This document shows positions 37,642-48,518 of a stretch of DNA of 64,000 nucleotides, one piece after another. The stretch is taken from positions 570,583 through 634,582 of the forward strand of contig BCIC01000002.1 in assembly GCA_001599835.1 (NCBI GenBank), read 5' to 3'. Within the stretch, counting starts at the first letter, position 1. Each line of letters opens with the position of its first letter. A program made the position numbers and the translations under genes. Under the pieces are notes generated by a model. The model was not told the origin of the DNA. It did not search any database and saw only the letters and a list, made by a program, of their open reading frames with translations. The stretch is from Thermoascus crustaceus. Lineage: Eukaryota; Ascomycota; Eurotiomycetes; Eurotiales; Thermoascaceae.

Positions 37642-38203
37642 GTGACCATGCCATGGATGCAAACCACGCCAGGCGTTTTCTCACGTCCCCTCGGTAAGAA
37701 TGAGACCTATATCAAGCTTGCCAGAAACTGGGGCCATCCTCTCCAGCGCGAGAACTGGGCGATCGACTCGACAGCGACTATCAGTCCCCTCGGTGCGCTG
37801 GGCCAGAATGCGGATACAGACCTGCCCGAGGTGCTCCGGGAATGAGCACACATGCGCTTTTTGCACCCGAGTCTTGCAGCGCAGGTGGCACCCGCGACCT
37901 CATCTGCAATCTTCCTCAACGGCGGCGAGCCTGACAGTGATGTCGATATCAGCAGCTTTGGGGTTGCTGAGAGCCTGGTCAACCCCCTCTAAGGCACTTA
38001 GGACTACGGCTTGGAGGTTCGCGCGGTCAGTATTGGCATGAAATGCTGACGTGCCAAGCTGTCTGCTTCGTGTAGACGTTCCGCAACCAGCTCAACTTGA
38101 ATATCGTCTACAAGGAGGCTTTCCATCCACCGGAGCAGATGGAGCAGTTTGTGGGCACCACCAAAGGTGTTGCGCAAACAGCTGGGGGTCGCAGAGTAGG
38201 ATA
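37642..38203 (+). pseudogene. Fragment of a condensation/acyltransferase-type gene
   Basis: Remnant of a fungal gene that I tentatively place with the alcohol/trichothecene-type O-acyltransferases and condensation-domain proteins. A segment from 37642 has the N-terminal character of these proteins (FSRPLGKNETYIKLARNWG, then NWAIDSTATISPLG). It meets a stop at 37843-37845. Protein-like sequence continues to about 37990 (MRFLHPSLAAQ, DVDISSFGVAESLV), then come more stops. A final segment, 38071-38203, reads RNQLNLNIVYKEAFHPPEQM and follows a possible 55-nt intron. Together the parts would cover only about 180 residues of a protein that is normally around 450-500, so the centre is gone. Family placement is from memory of the pattern and is uncertain; that it is broken is clear. 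Confidence 0.55.
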
Positions 38204-38794
38204 ACCGGCCAAGTAGGCTTTGTAGCTAGGAATTGAATTGATCAGCTTTGCAGCATTCAAATTACCTAAAATTGAACGCGATCTGCGGCACGACAATTAA
38301 TTATGTACACACCTCGAGCCACAAGCAGATGGTCACGTTTCGTAACCGGTAATCGTTCGGAAGATCGCGCGTGGAGTTCGGAGTCGTTCCCGAGTCCCCG
38401 CATCGAGAGATATGGCTTGGCACCCGGAAGGATGATATTCATCCTATCGGGATTATTTTTAAAGGTACCTTGGTGAAGCTTAGAATTTGCTGGCATGTAG
38501 ACTCAACCAGGACCAGGAGGTAAGGACCAATGAGAATATGTACCTAGGCATATATGTGTAGGCTCGAGATGTCCTCTTGGCAGGTCGTGATGACGTTGAC
38601 AGTAATCGATGACGTTTAAGGAACGCATGCGGGAATTTGATCAAGTGTGCATGCTGTATCCTAGTAAGTTATCAAGTAAGGACTTATAAAGCGCTGGGCC
38701 GCCGCGTTCCAAGGTCCAGATATTTGACTCTTGGCCGTTGCGTACACCTGGGGCTTCGGAGCCGTCTAGTCACGCTTTGTCTACGTTCGCGTTT
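38204..38794. other. Upstream region of the cupin gene
   Basis: About 590 nt holding the probable promoter of the cupin gene. No ORF with a recognisable family. The island of decayed genes ends here and conserved genes resume. Confidence 0.5.
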
Positions 38795-39533
38795 ATGCGT
38801 CCATTCAAGAATTCGCGGACACTATTGTTCTCCGTTAGAGGTTCGCATCGCCTCAGTCTAAGTGGCAGCAAGTCGGTTACTTTCGTGCCGTACAGCTCTT
38901 TTCGAGAGGTTCATTCGAATTCGAAGAATTCAGATTCTCCATCGAGACCCTTCAGCTCGACGGCCGCAAATATGACGACCTTTCCAACACCGTCAAAGGA
39001 TCCTCCAAAGCATGAGATGGTGTTCTTCCCACAAATGACAACGTCATATCCCTCCAAGAATGGGGAGTTTCGACGTGTCCTCTGGACTGGCCTGTACTCA
39101 CAGCTCGTTCTCATGAACGTTCCCGTTGGCGGGGAAATTGGTGACGAGGTGAGACTCCCACATGTTTTCGACTAGCAAATCCCACCCTTTATTATCCAAG
39201 CTTCTAATTTCTTGTCAGATCCATACCGTCGATCAAGCTCTCACCTTCACCTCCGGCACCGGCCGTGCGACCATTGCAGGCAAGGACCAGGATGTGCAAG
39301 CGGGCGATCTCGTCATCGTTCCAGCTGGTACTCAGCACCAATTCATTAACACGGGTCCTACACCCTTGGTCCTCTATACGTTATACTCTCCAGCGGAACA
39401 TGCGCCAACAACCGTGCACAAGGACAAAGCACAGGGAGACAGGGAGGAGGAAGAAGGCATCGATGAAGCACCGGAGTGGAGTCGCAGAAGCAAGAAAGAG
39501 AACGAGGCAATGGGTTTAGTGAAGACACAATAG
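38795..39533 (+). CDS. Cupin-domain protein with possible mitochondrial presequence
   Basis: Small single-cupin protein of unknown substrate. Two exons, 38795-39148 and 39219-39533, joined in phase 0, give 222 residues from the first ATG. The cupin core has the second cupin motif in exact form (GDLVIVPAGTQHQFIN). The first motif is weak (IHTVDQALTF instead of HxH...E), so metal binding may be altered. Relatives usually start near MTTFPTP, which corresponds to a second in-frame ATG at 38972 (residue 60). The first 59 residues are rich in Arg, Ser and Phe and nearly free of acidic residues at the front, and they end in RPFSSTAAN, which looks like a mitochondrial presequence. The short form would be 163 residues. 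I cannot tell which start is used, or whether both are. The C-terminus is charged (REEEEGIDEAPEWSRRS). Confidence 0.85.
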
Positions 39534-40240
39534 GTTAATGTAGATGGCAATACTTCTTGAAGTCCCCGGTCGTGATATATAATGGTAGAAATGTCAATGT
39601 GACCCTAGATAAAGATTGTGTGTCAAAGTTGGGTAAGCGAATAAAGTCATCATAGATCTTGTAGGTGGGTGATTGTATATGTAATTTTAATAAACTGAAT
39701 AGTATTCGTCACTGCATGTCTTGACGGACCACTGTCTTGAGAAACACAGTGAGCAACCAGAGTTGGCCATCCGTTTAGAGGTACGCTTCTTGCCGGACTG
39801 AGTGGCGAGGGGCAGCGGTGAATGTAACAATATAGGAGCCTAAACGCTGCGCGAATGAACATGGAGATGGACTCATCGTGCAAAGGAACCCTGAGCTTCC
39901 ATCTTTTGTACATAGAGATGTCCCAGCCTGCAGGAGGCGGAAGGTGAATCTCGGTCTTGGCTAAGGCGGAGTGACGTGACGTGGTATCTCGGTCCCTGAA
40001 CTCCACAGCCCGCAGCTTCGGTCTACCCCTCCGTCGTCCGAATATTCAGACTCTCAAGTCTGACACCCAAGGCTCATCAAACTTGTATATTTTCTAGATA
40101 CCCATTTGTACTAAGGCTCCTCTGGCGCGGGCCAGAACAGACACCGCATTGCAATTTTATGTCTTTCAGCCTCCCTCAACCTTCTCGACTGCGACGTCGC
40201 CCCTCTTTTAGCCGACTAGTCCTCTCATCATACCCCAACC
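39534..40240. other. Spacer between the cupin gene and hbs1
   Basis: About 700 nt: A/T-rich 3' region of the cupin gene, then a C/T-rich probable leader of hbs1 (40140-40240). The minus-strand frame 39650-40006 has no recognisable family. Confidence 0.5.
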
Positions 40241-43082
40241 ATGTCTCGACATCGCATAAAGTCACTAGATTATGACGAAGATGACTTTGACGATGACTAC
40301 GACGACCAGGATCCCGAGGAACAGGAGCTCCTTGAGGAATACACCAGAGAGGTGCTAAGCCAGCTTCGCGCGGGGCAACCCTCCGTGACTGCTTCGCGGG
40401 AGGAGGTACAGGAAGCGCTATGGCACTACTACAATGATATCGAAAAATCGGTGAATTATTTGCGAAGTAAGTTGCAATGTTCCGTGTTATTTCTGAAAGA
40501 CAAACCAAGGACGCGCGGGCTTTGCGTCTGATTTTTGAACCGCGATACTGACCGTCTCGTGCGATAGATAAGAAGGCGAAAGAAGCCAAGAAGAAGCAAG
40601 CTGCTCCTGCAGCGAAACCGAAAGGGCCAGCTGGTAAGTGTACTAAATTTTTTAACCTTCGACTTTTAGATTTCTGAAGCAGTTGCTTCCACCTCCGACG
40701 TGGCTGGGCTCGGGTCTATGGAATGCCCTTTGCCTGTGTTGGTGCTTGGGTCTCTTACAACAAGGTGTGTACCAACTTTCTGTCTCTTCGTTGCTTAACA
40801 AGCAAACTGACAGTGTTTCACAAGTACGGGCATTTTCTAACAGGTTTACCAGTGTCGGAATATCCTGCTCCATACGTCTCTTCACCATGTACCTCTCCTT
40901 TCTCGGCTGCAGAGTTCTTTCGCGATTCCCCGTGGTTAAACGTCCCATCGCATCGAAAGGCAGAAATTCTTATTGAGCCATTATATCCTCGACTTGGTCT
41001 TCTGGGTGGTGCTCCCGAAGGTGGCGGGAAAGTATCAAAGCTGGCGGCGTTGGCTGCAGCACGCAAGAAGAAGGAGGCGGAGAAGGCTGCACCCGAAACA
41101 CCAGATGCTGGGAACATCTCATCTGCCGCGCCGCCTGGTGAACCTAAAAGTGGTTCCCTATCGTTGCTTGAGAGATTGTCTAGCAATGGCAAGGAACACA
41201 AACCCACCGAGACTGGCGGTGGGCTGCGCGCCCTTAGTAGAGGCTCTCGATTGGGGAATCGTACAGCCCAAGGGAGGCCCTCTCCGGAGACACCCAAACC
41301 AAAAGAACAGCCAAGCGCTGCTGCTGCCCCGTCATTGCCGACGGAAGGCCCGATGAATGGTAGGAAGGAGAAGCAGCCTCCGGCTCCTGTCGACCTTCGG
41401 GCATCGCCGTCTAGATTTGCAAGGATCATCGTCGGAGACGCGACACGTTCCACGAAGGCCCAGCCCAGCCACTTGCCTGCCAAGAAGTTTGACGTTATGG
41501 AAGTCTTCGGACAAGATCTTACTGAAGCTTTTGACTTTGCAGGACCCAGTCCCGATGATGTCGTTCTTAACGCACAGAGCGCTTCTAAAGGTTTGCCTAT
41601 TCGTCGACACATATGAAGGCTTTCCCTAATGACATGCAGGCCTCAAATCGAAACAACCTGCTCCCAAGGTAGCAGGAGATAAGAAGAACCAGGCCGACTT
41701 GGCCAGCGGCATGAAAGCCATGACCGTGGAAGAACAGGTGAACGTCAAGAGCAAAAACCTTGATGTCGTGGCGGAGTACAAGAAGTCTAAACGAAAGAAT
41801 GCTGCAAACTTTGTAGTAATAGGTAATAACTACTCTGTCCGGGAGTGCTTGAGAGTCGCTAACCTAGGGTGCAGGCCATGTTGACGCTGGAAAGAGCACG
41901 CTTATGGGCCGTCTTCTTTCTGACCTCAATGCCGTCGATCAGCGGACATTAGAGAAGTACCGTCGGGAAGCGGAGAAGATTGGCAAAGGGTCGTTTGCCC
42001 TTGCCTGGGTCCTCGATCAGGGTTCCGAAGAGCGGGCTAGAGGAGTCACCATCGATATTGCAACAAACAAATTCGAAACGGAAAAGACGAGCTTTACCAT
42101 CGTCGATGCGCCCGGACACCGGGACTTCGTACCGAACATGATCGCAGGCGCCAGCCAAGCCGATTTCGCCGTGCTGGTCATTGATTCCAGCACCGGTAAC
42201 TTTGAATCCGGTCTGAAGGGTCAAACCAAGGAGCACGCCTTGCTGGTACGAAGCATGGGTGTCCAGAGAATCGTGGTTGCCGTGAACAAGATGGATACGG
42301 TTCAGTGGTCGAGGGATCGTTTCGAGGAAATCGAACAACAGATCTCTTCATTTTTGACTACGGCTGGTTTCCAGGCAAAGAATATTTCATTTGTCCCATG
42401 CTCAGGGTTCCAAGGGGATAATGTTACCAGACGGAGCGAAGATGCAAGGGCATCATGGTACACTGGGCCCACTCTTATCCAAGAGTTGGAAACGTCAGAG
42501 CCTTTTACTCATGCCCTTGAGAGGCCGCTTCGAATGACGATAGGGGATGTTTTCCGAGGCGGTGTGCAGAATCCCCTCTCAATATCTGGGCGGATCGATG
42601 CTGGAAGCCTGCAGATTGGTGATTCAATATTGACGATGCCCAGTGGAGAGAAGGCGTTGATTAAGAGTTTGGAGACAGACGGGGAGCCAAGTGATTGGGC
42701 AGTGGCAGGGCAGAACGTCGTGCTGAACCTGGCTAACATCGACCCTGTCCATCTCCGCTCCGGGGACGTTGTCTGCAGCCCGGCATCGCCAATTCAAAAT
42801 GTCACAACCTTTACTGCTAAAGTGCTGGCATTTGAGCATCTCATGCCGATGCTCGTGGATATCCATCGGGGACGACTACATGTTGCAGGATGGATCAGTC
42901 GCCTGGTAGCTACACTGGACAAGGGGACGGGAGCTCCAGTGAAGAAGAAGCCGAAGGTCGTGCCTCCGGGAACGGTGGCTAGAATTGTGGTTGAGCTGGA
43001 GCAGGCAGTGCCTCTGGAGGCACCTGCGCGGATCGTGCTGCGTTCTGCTGGAGAGACGGTAGCAGCTGGACTTGTGGAGTAA
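40241..43082 (+). CDS. hbs1: Hbs1, ribosome-rescue GTPase
   Basis: eEF1A/eRF3-like GTPase that works with Dom34/Pelota to free stalled ribosomes in no-go and non-stop decay. Five exons, 40241-40466, 40568-40633, 40844-41590, 41640-41822 and 41875-43082, encode 809 residues. The N-terminus is acidic (DYDEDDFDDDYDD), followed by the Hbs1 N-terminal helical domain. A basic linker has AKEAKKKQ, then a conserved segment EFFRDSPWLNVP. The GTPase core has G1 GHVDAGKST, G2 in RGVTIDIA, G3 DAPGHRD and G4 NKMD. Domains II and III follow. The G1 motif is split by the intron at 41823-41874. Intron 2 is long (210 nt) and partly open in frame, which could mislead gene prediction. Long antisense ORFs across exon 3 are shadows. 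Confidence 0.93.
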
Positions 43083-44405
43083 TATTCTCCTAGTCGGGAA
43101 ATTAAGAGACGGATACCACATAGATAGAGGTTGCATATAGTTGTCCTCGGCCTAGACAGTTTGTATTACAACACGTGTTGTCATTGGTCATCTATGATTG
43201 CCATCGACTTTGTAGATGTTGACAGGTAAACAAGAATGGCTAAAAGGACCTTCATAGAAGCCGAATCGAGGAAGGCGGGGCGCTTCATCCATGGATAGGG
43301 TTAAGCATGGCGATGTTGATAGCTTGGTCCACACGGGAGCCGGCCACTCTGCGCTCGACAACCGCACCCATTCGCCACGTTGAAGGTTTCCTTACCAGGC
43401 GGCTCTGCGCTGACTAATGAGGGTTCAAGCCGCAGGTGGCCCGAAGTCACTGAAAATAGTACAGCAAGGAGAATGGGGGCAGAGCCGGGTCGATCCCTTG
43501 GACCCTTAGAGACCTGGACATGCATGCATCCTAGTACGGAGTACTATGTAGACTTAACTGTCAATGTTCTATTAGTGACGTCAGGGATAGAGGTGAGACG
43601 AGCAATGCGTGTAGTCAGGATGCTACACAGTACAAGGCACTGCAAGGGGAGGGAGCCATTCGGGGGTGCAGCAGGGAGCCCTGCGAAGGACGTACTAAAG
43701 GCCAGATAGTAATTCGGACGGAATGCTACCAGCAATGAGTGTCCAGGATGGCGCCATTATTGCTATTCGCGCTCTGTACTGCCCGATTTTGCCAAACTTC
43801 AGAAAAGGACAACTCTCAGGCGACCACAGGAGGCCACAGGCACAGCCGCCCCGGCTCGACTCCGCTTCTAGCGGTTTCCACCGCCGTCTTGGCCACTTCC
43901 CCAGGACGAACATGCAGGGCATCGCGAGTCGTAGATGCCAAGGGGCGGAATTCTGGTGGCCGGTTGGGCCCAGGCGGGGCTTAGTCATCCACGATCTGGT
44001 GGCTCGCGCTGGCCAATGGGAATGCGAGAAGTAACCTTAAACGCCCTGCTCGGCGAAAAGGCCAGCATGGCCGGAGTGTCGCGTTCGCCGCCCAGGGCCA
44101 TACAAGAACACCCTGTCCGTAACTTCTTTTCAAGTCTCTCTCCCTCCCTTCCCCATCCAACTTTCTTCCTCCTTCTTCCTCAATTCCTTTTCCTGTTTCC
44201 TTTTTTTTTCTCTAATAATCTGTTTGTGATACCCTGTGCTTCCGCCCTTATCCAGGAAGCTAGTGAGGGATAATAATAGAGCTCGAGAGCTTGAGGAGCA
44301 GTTGGACAGCTAGCGCACACAAGGGGAGCCGGACACCAGCACTCGTCTTCTCGGTCCTTTTTGTCCAAGGACAACCTTCCGGCCCACGCCCGTGACAGTC
44401 GCACA
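43083..44405. other. Promoter and leader region of bipA
   Basis: About 1.3 kb upstream of bipA. A CCAAT box lies at 44013-44017, about 390 nt before the ATG. From 44110 to 44215 the plus strand is almost pure C/T, typical for strongly expressed fungal genes. I looked for, but could not identify with confidence, an unfolded-protein-response element. No coding sequence is supported; several overlapping ORFs on both strands are composition effects. Confidence 0.5.
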
Positions 44406-46555
44406 ATGGCGCGAATGTCGAGGCGTGACGGCGCGTCCAAGCCCTTCGCTTGGACGACCATCTTTTACCTTCTGCTTGTGTTTATCGCCCCTCTGGCGCT
44501 TCTGGGTACTGTCCACGCCGAGGAGAATGAGACTAATGTCCAAGAAAACTACGGAACTGGTATGTCTATTGCGTTCTTGCGTTCTCAGTGGTCTAGACAA
44601 GATTGCTAACAGATTTTTCTGCGAGTAGTAATCGGTATTGATCTGGGAACGACCTACTCTTGTGTCGGTGTTATGCAGAATGGAAAGGTCGAGATTCTCG
44701 TGAACGACCAGGGAAACCGTATCACTCCTTCATATGTGGCCTTCACTGATGAGGAACGCCTTGTCGGTGACGCCGCGAAGAACCAATACTCCTCGAACCC
44801 CAAGAGGACAATCTTTGACGTCAAGCGACTGATAGGTCGCAAGTATGATGACAAGGATGTCCAGAGGGATATCAAGAACTTCCCCTTCCAGGTTGCCAAC
44901 AAGGATGGCAAGCCTGTCGTCAAGGTCGATGTCAACAAGTCTCCCAAGACCTTCACTCCTGAGGAGGTGTCCGCCATGGTTCTTGGAAAGATGAAGGAGA
45001 TCGCGGAGGGCTACCTCGGAAAGTCTGTTAAGCACGCCGTCGTCACTGTCCCTGCCTACTTCAATGACGCCCAGAGACAGGCCACCAAGGATGCTGGTAC
45101 CATCGCCGGTCTCAACGTCCTTCGTGTTGTGAACGAGCCTACCGCGGCAGCTATTGCCTACGGTCTGGACAAGACTGGTGACGAGCGCCAGATCATTGTT
45201 TACGACCTGGGTGGTGGTACTTTCGATGTCTCCCTTCTGTCCATCGACAACGGTGTCTTCGAGGTTCTGGCTACTGCCGGTGACACTCACCTTGGTGGTG
45301 AGGACTTTGACCACCGTGTCATGGACTACTTCGTGAAGCTGTACAACAAGAAGCACAACGTCGACATCACCAAGGACCTCAAGACCATGGGCAAGCTTAA
45401 GCGCGAGGTTGAGAAGGCTAAGCGCACTCTCTCGTCCCAGATGTCTACTCGCATTGAAATCGAGGCTTTCCACGAGGGCAAGGACTTCTCTGAGACCTTG
45501 ACCCGCGCCAAGTTTGAAGAGCTGAACATGGACCTGTTCAAGAGAACCCTCAAGCCTGTTGAGCAGGTGCTCAAGGATGCCAAGGTCAAGAAGTCCGACA
45601 TCAACGACATTGTTCTTGTTGGTGGTTCTACTCGTATCCCTAAGGTCCAGGCTCTTCTTGAGGAGTTCTTTGGTGGAAAGAAAGCCAGCAAGGGTATCAA
45701 CCCCGATGAGGCTGTCGCTTTCGGTGCCGCCGTCCAGGGTGGTGTCCTCTCCGGAGAGGAGGGAACTGGCGAAGTTGTTCTCATGGATGTCAACCCGCTT
45801 ACCCTCGGTATTGAGACTACTGGTGGTGTCATGACCAAGCTTATCCCTCGCAACACCGTCATTCCTACTCGCAAGTCTCAGATCTTCTCGACCGCCGCTG
45901 ATAACCAGCCCACCGTCCTGATTCAGGTTTACGAGGGAGAGCGCTCTTTGACCAAGGACAACAACCTGTTGGGCAAGTTCGAGCTGACTGGCATTCCGCC
46001 AGCTCCTCGTGGTGTTCCCCAGATTGAAGTCTCCTTCGACCTGGATGCCAACGGTATTCTCAAGGTCAGCGCCAGTGACAAGGGCACTGGCAAGGCTGAG
46101 TCTATTACTATCACCAACGACAAGGGTCGCCTGTCTCAGGAGGAAATTGACCGCATGGTCGCTGAGGCGGAGAAGTTCGCTGAGGAGGACAAGGCTGTGA
46201 AGGCCAAGATCGAGGCCCGCAACAGCTTGGAAAACTATGCCTTCAGCTTGAAGAACCAGGTCAATGACGAGAACGGCCTTGGTGGCAAGATCGATGATGA
46301 CGACAAGCAGACTGTAAGTTTTCCTGACTTGCTCTCAACCCTATTGAATACCGTTACTAACTATCGTTCTAGATTCTGGACGCCGTCAAGGAGGTCACCG
46401 ACTGGCTGGAGGAGAACGCTTCCACTGCTACCACCGAAGACTTCGAGGAGCAGCGTGAGCAGCTTTCTAATGTCGCCTACCCCATCACCAGCAAGCTATA
46501 TGGCTCTGGACCGGTGGATGATGATGAGGAGCCCAGCGGGCATGATGAACTGTAG
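44406..46555 (+). CDS. bipA: BipA, ER-lumen Hsp70 chaperone (BiP/Kar2)
   Basis: Hsp70 of the endoplasmic reticulum. It folds secretory proteins, drives translocation through Sec61 and senses ER stress. Three exons, 44406-44559, 44629-46313 and 46373-46555, encode 673 residues, within one or two residues of other Aspergillus BipA proteins as I recall them. The signal peptide covers about residues 1-38 (hydrophobic WTTIFYLLLVFIAPLALLG, cleavage near VHA). The nucleotide-binding domain has IGIDLGTTYSCVGV, then IIVYDLGGGTFDVSLL and VLVGGSTRIPKVQ. The substrate-binding domain and helical lid follow, and the protein ends in HDEL, the ER-retrieval signal. Codon use is strongly biased to C-ending codons, as in highly expressed genes. 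A long antisense ORF (44730-45473) is a by-product of this bias. Confidence 0.98.
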
Positions 46556-46866
46556 GATTACTTGGAGGGCATTATGGAGTTTTGAGCTTAGTTTGTGTTT
46601 TGCATGATTCCTATTTTGTATTCACTAGCAAAAGGCTGCTTTAGCAATTGTCGGGTTTAACAAGGAAACACATCCCACCGTAGCTCTTAAGCGATGTTTT
46701 GAGTCTAATGTCCTAAAAGAAACCAGGGTAAGCCTTGCCCATTTAGGGGATTATACACTTTGCCAGGGCACCTCCCACGCGTACGAGGGTGCTGGGCTGG
46801 TTCCACCAGGGACTCTCGTCTACTGACCGTGGCCGATGGAATGTCCTACTTATTAGTAGTAATACT

Positions 46867-46883
46867 AGCAGCAGCAGCAGCAG
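46867..46883. repeat. Short AGC trinucleotide repeat
   Basis: About six AGC units in the non-coding DNA after bipA. It is simply visible in the sequence and no function is implied. Confidence 0.85.
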
Positions 46884-47279
46884 TAGTATTCATACTGATC
46901 TAGCTGGCTTATCTGCCTGGTGCTGTGCAGAGAGTTCCTCCACACGCCAGCCTGTAAACATTAGGTACTGAAGTTAACGAATGACCCCTAAAATGCCCTC
47001 AATCTGGAACCCCCAAACACCGCACTATTACTACAGTACATAGGTAGTTAAAGAGAATATTTAGTTCTATTAGGTAATTAGGCCCTCACTGTTCGTCCCT
47101 GAACTCGGTACCCACTTGCCACCTGTCTCTATTAGGTACTCCGTACCTGGGTAGCTTGCGACGTGGCCTAAGGACTTTTGTATTCTAATCTTTTAGAGAC
47201 TATCAGTGGAGGATTTTCCTCTTGGGAGTGTGTGAGTGCTGAAATGAAAGCTGCCGGTGGATCCGATTGTGCCTGTGGA

Positions 47280-47280
<1 letters not shown>

Positions 47281-47309
<29 letters not shown>
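47281..47309. repeat. Homopolymer of 29 G
   Basis: Twenty-nine consecutive G residues on the plus strand, followed by CGGTGGG, between two convergent genes. Such a run can form G-quadruplexes and is prone to replication slippage and sequencing error, so the true length may differ. Confidence 0.95.
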
Positions 47310-47310
<1 letters not shown>

Positions 47311-48025
47311 GGTGGGCTTCGTGATGGAGACTGACCTGACGCGTCTTCTTCCTTGAATCGGGGGATTCCCGAAGTTGAACGCGTGTTCCCGACCTCAGTT
47401 CTGGTTAGTTACCTGTGTGGCCTTGGGGGCCATACCTACAGTATGCAGTTCCCACTTCACTACAGTAGATGGTAGGTAGGTACTTACTCGATAACGCCAA
47501 AGAGCCCATAGAGAAGCTTAGCGAGTCTTTTTTTTTTCCTTTGACATTTGTTGCTCTGTAGTACCGGCAGGGCGTCGAGTTTTCTTGACTACGGGGAATA
47601 GCGAGGAGACGGTAGAATCATGCGGACTTCCGGCCTATGTACCATTTAATGAATGCCCGATGTCTAGGTAGTCCCTGCTTTCGGGAATTTGATGAGACGG
47701 GTCGGAAATGAACTTATGAACAGGCAGTTCGGTTTTTGGTATTGCGGATGAGGTTAATAACATAGGTACATGGCAAAGGAATGGCTATATAGAGAAAAAG
47801 GGAGTGTTGACAAGTTAATGAACGTGCAACCTAACACACTCCAGCACAATCATAAATAGACAAATCGTCAGAGCAGAATTTGGGCATGGGAGGAAGCAAC
47901 TCTGGTTGAGGGAAAAATGTGTCTTCCTTCCACCTCCGCCGTATCGTCATCACTCATGGCTCGTTTCGTTAGGCAAAAGAAAAAGCGAAGGAAGTTTTGT
48001 TGATGAATGTTTCCCCATGCCATCC

Positions 48026-48518
48026 TCACCCTCGTCCAGGGCATGTCACCGGTCCCTCGGTTGGTGGAGCGTTTGGGTGTATATATTCCGTCCATCCACA
48101 GGGCTTACCATCTCCTCCTCCACTCTGTACTGTGCACTAGATGACAAACAAGATCAGTACATGATGCATAGATTAAACAACATCCAGCTTAGTATGTGAG
48201 CCATACCTTCCCGACCTCACAGGCACTAGATTATCATTATTATCAGTATAGGCTATTGACAGTGAATGATGGCCTTGGTTTTGTAACTTACTGGTTGCTC
48301 AAGCCGACTTTGCAGGAAGTTCCATTGCACTCCTGTCGGGGAAAAAAGTATTAGATTTTCTGGATGAGAGAGAAGAGAAAGATATCAATATTCCATACTC
48401 CGCAGTATGTCCACCCATTGGGACAGTTGGCAGCTGGAGCCTGTTTTTCTGGAGCGGGCGCTGCCGCAACAATCGCAGAGCTGGCCACGAGGGCAGAAAT
48501 AATGGTCAGGAATCGCAT
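48026..48518 (-). CDS. Small secreted eight-cysteine protein with micro-exons
   Basis: Not recognised as a named protein. Assembled by eye on the minus strand from four exons: 48518-48399 (120 nt), 48332-48292 (41 nt), 48225-48207 (19 nt) and 48136-48026 (111 nt). The introns are 66, 66 and 70 nt, all GT...AG with good donors (GTATGG, GTAAGT, GTATGG). The phases fit and the product is 96 residues. A signal peptide (MRFLTIISALVASSAIVAAA) is followed by a short Pro/Ala propeptide-like stretch. The mature part has eight cysteines at 32, 39, 42, 47, 56, 61, 73 and 92, with the pattern CPNGWTYCGECNGTSCKVG. The spacing suggests four disulphides. Exon 4 contains a possible donor (GTAAGC) near residue 70; using it would need another exon, which I did not find. 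Possible roles: effector-like, antimicrobial or wall-associated, none shown. Confidence 0.7.

Larger units (their letters stand above)
46556..48025. other. Convergent spacer containing a 29-base G run
   Basis: About 1.5 kb lying downstream of both bipA and the small secreted protein gene. It contains an AGC repeat (46867-46883), the G29 tract (47281-47309) and TAGGTA-type motifs (near 47040 and 47467-47486). No coding sequence is supported. Confidence 0.5.

Noticed and set aside
40818..41612. 264-codon antisense ORF across hbs1 exon 3
   Set aside because: It is the shadow of the low-complexity linker of Hbs1 and has no independent coding signal.
43700..44405. Unfolded-protein-response element in the bipA promoter
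   Set aside because: I searched by eye for the Aspergillus UPRE-like consensus and found only partial matches, so no site is claimed.
44730..45473. 247-codon antisense ORF across bipA
   Set aside because: It is the exact shadow of a strongly codon-biased Hsp70 gene; C-ending codons remove antisense stops. It has low-complexity content and no domain.
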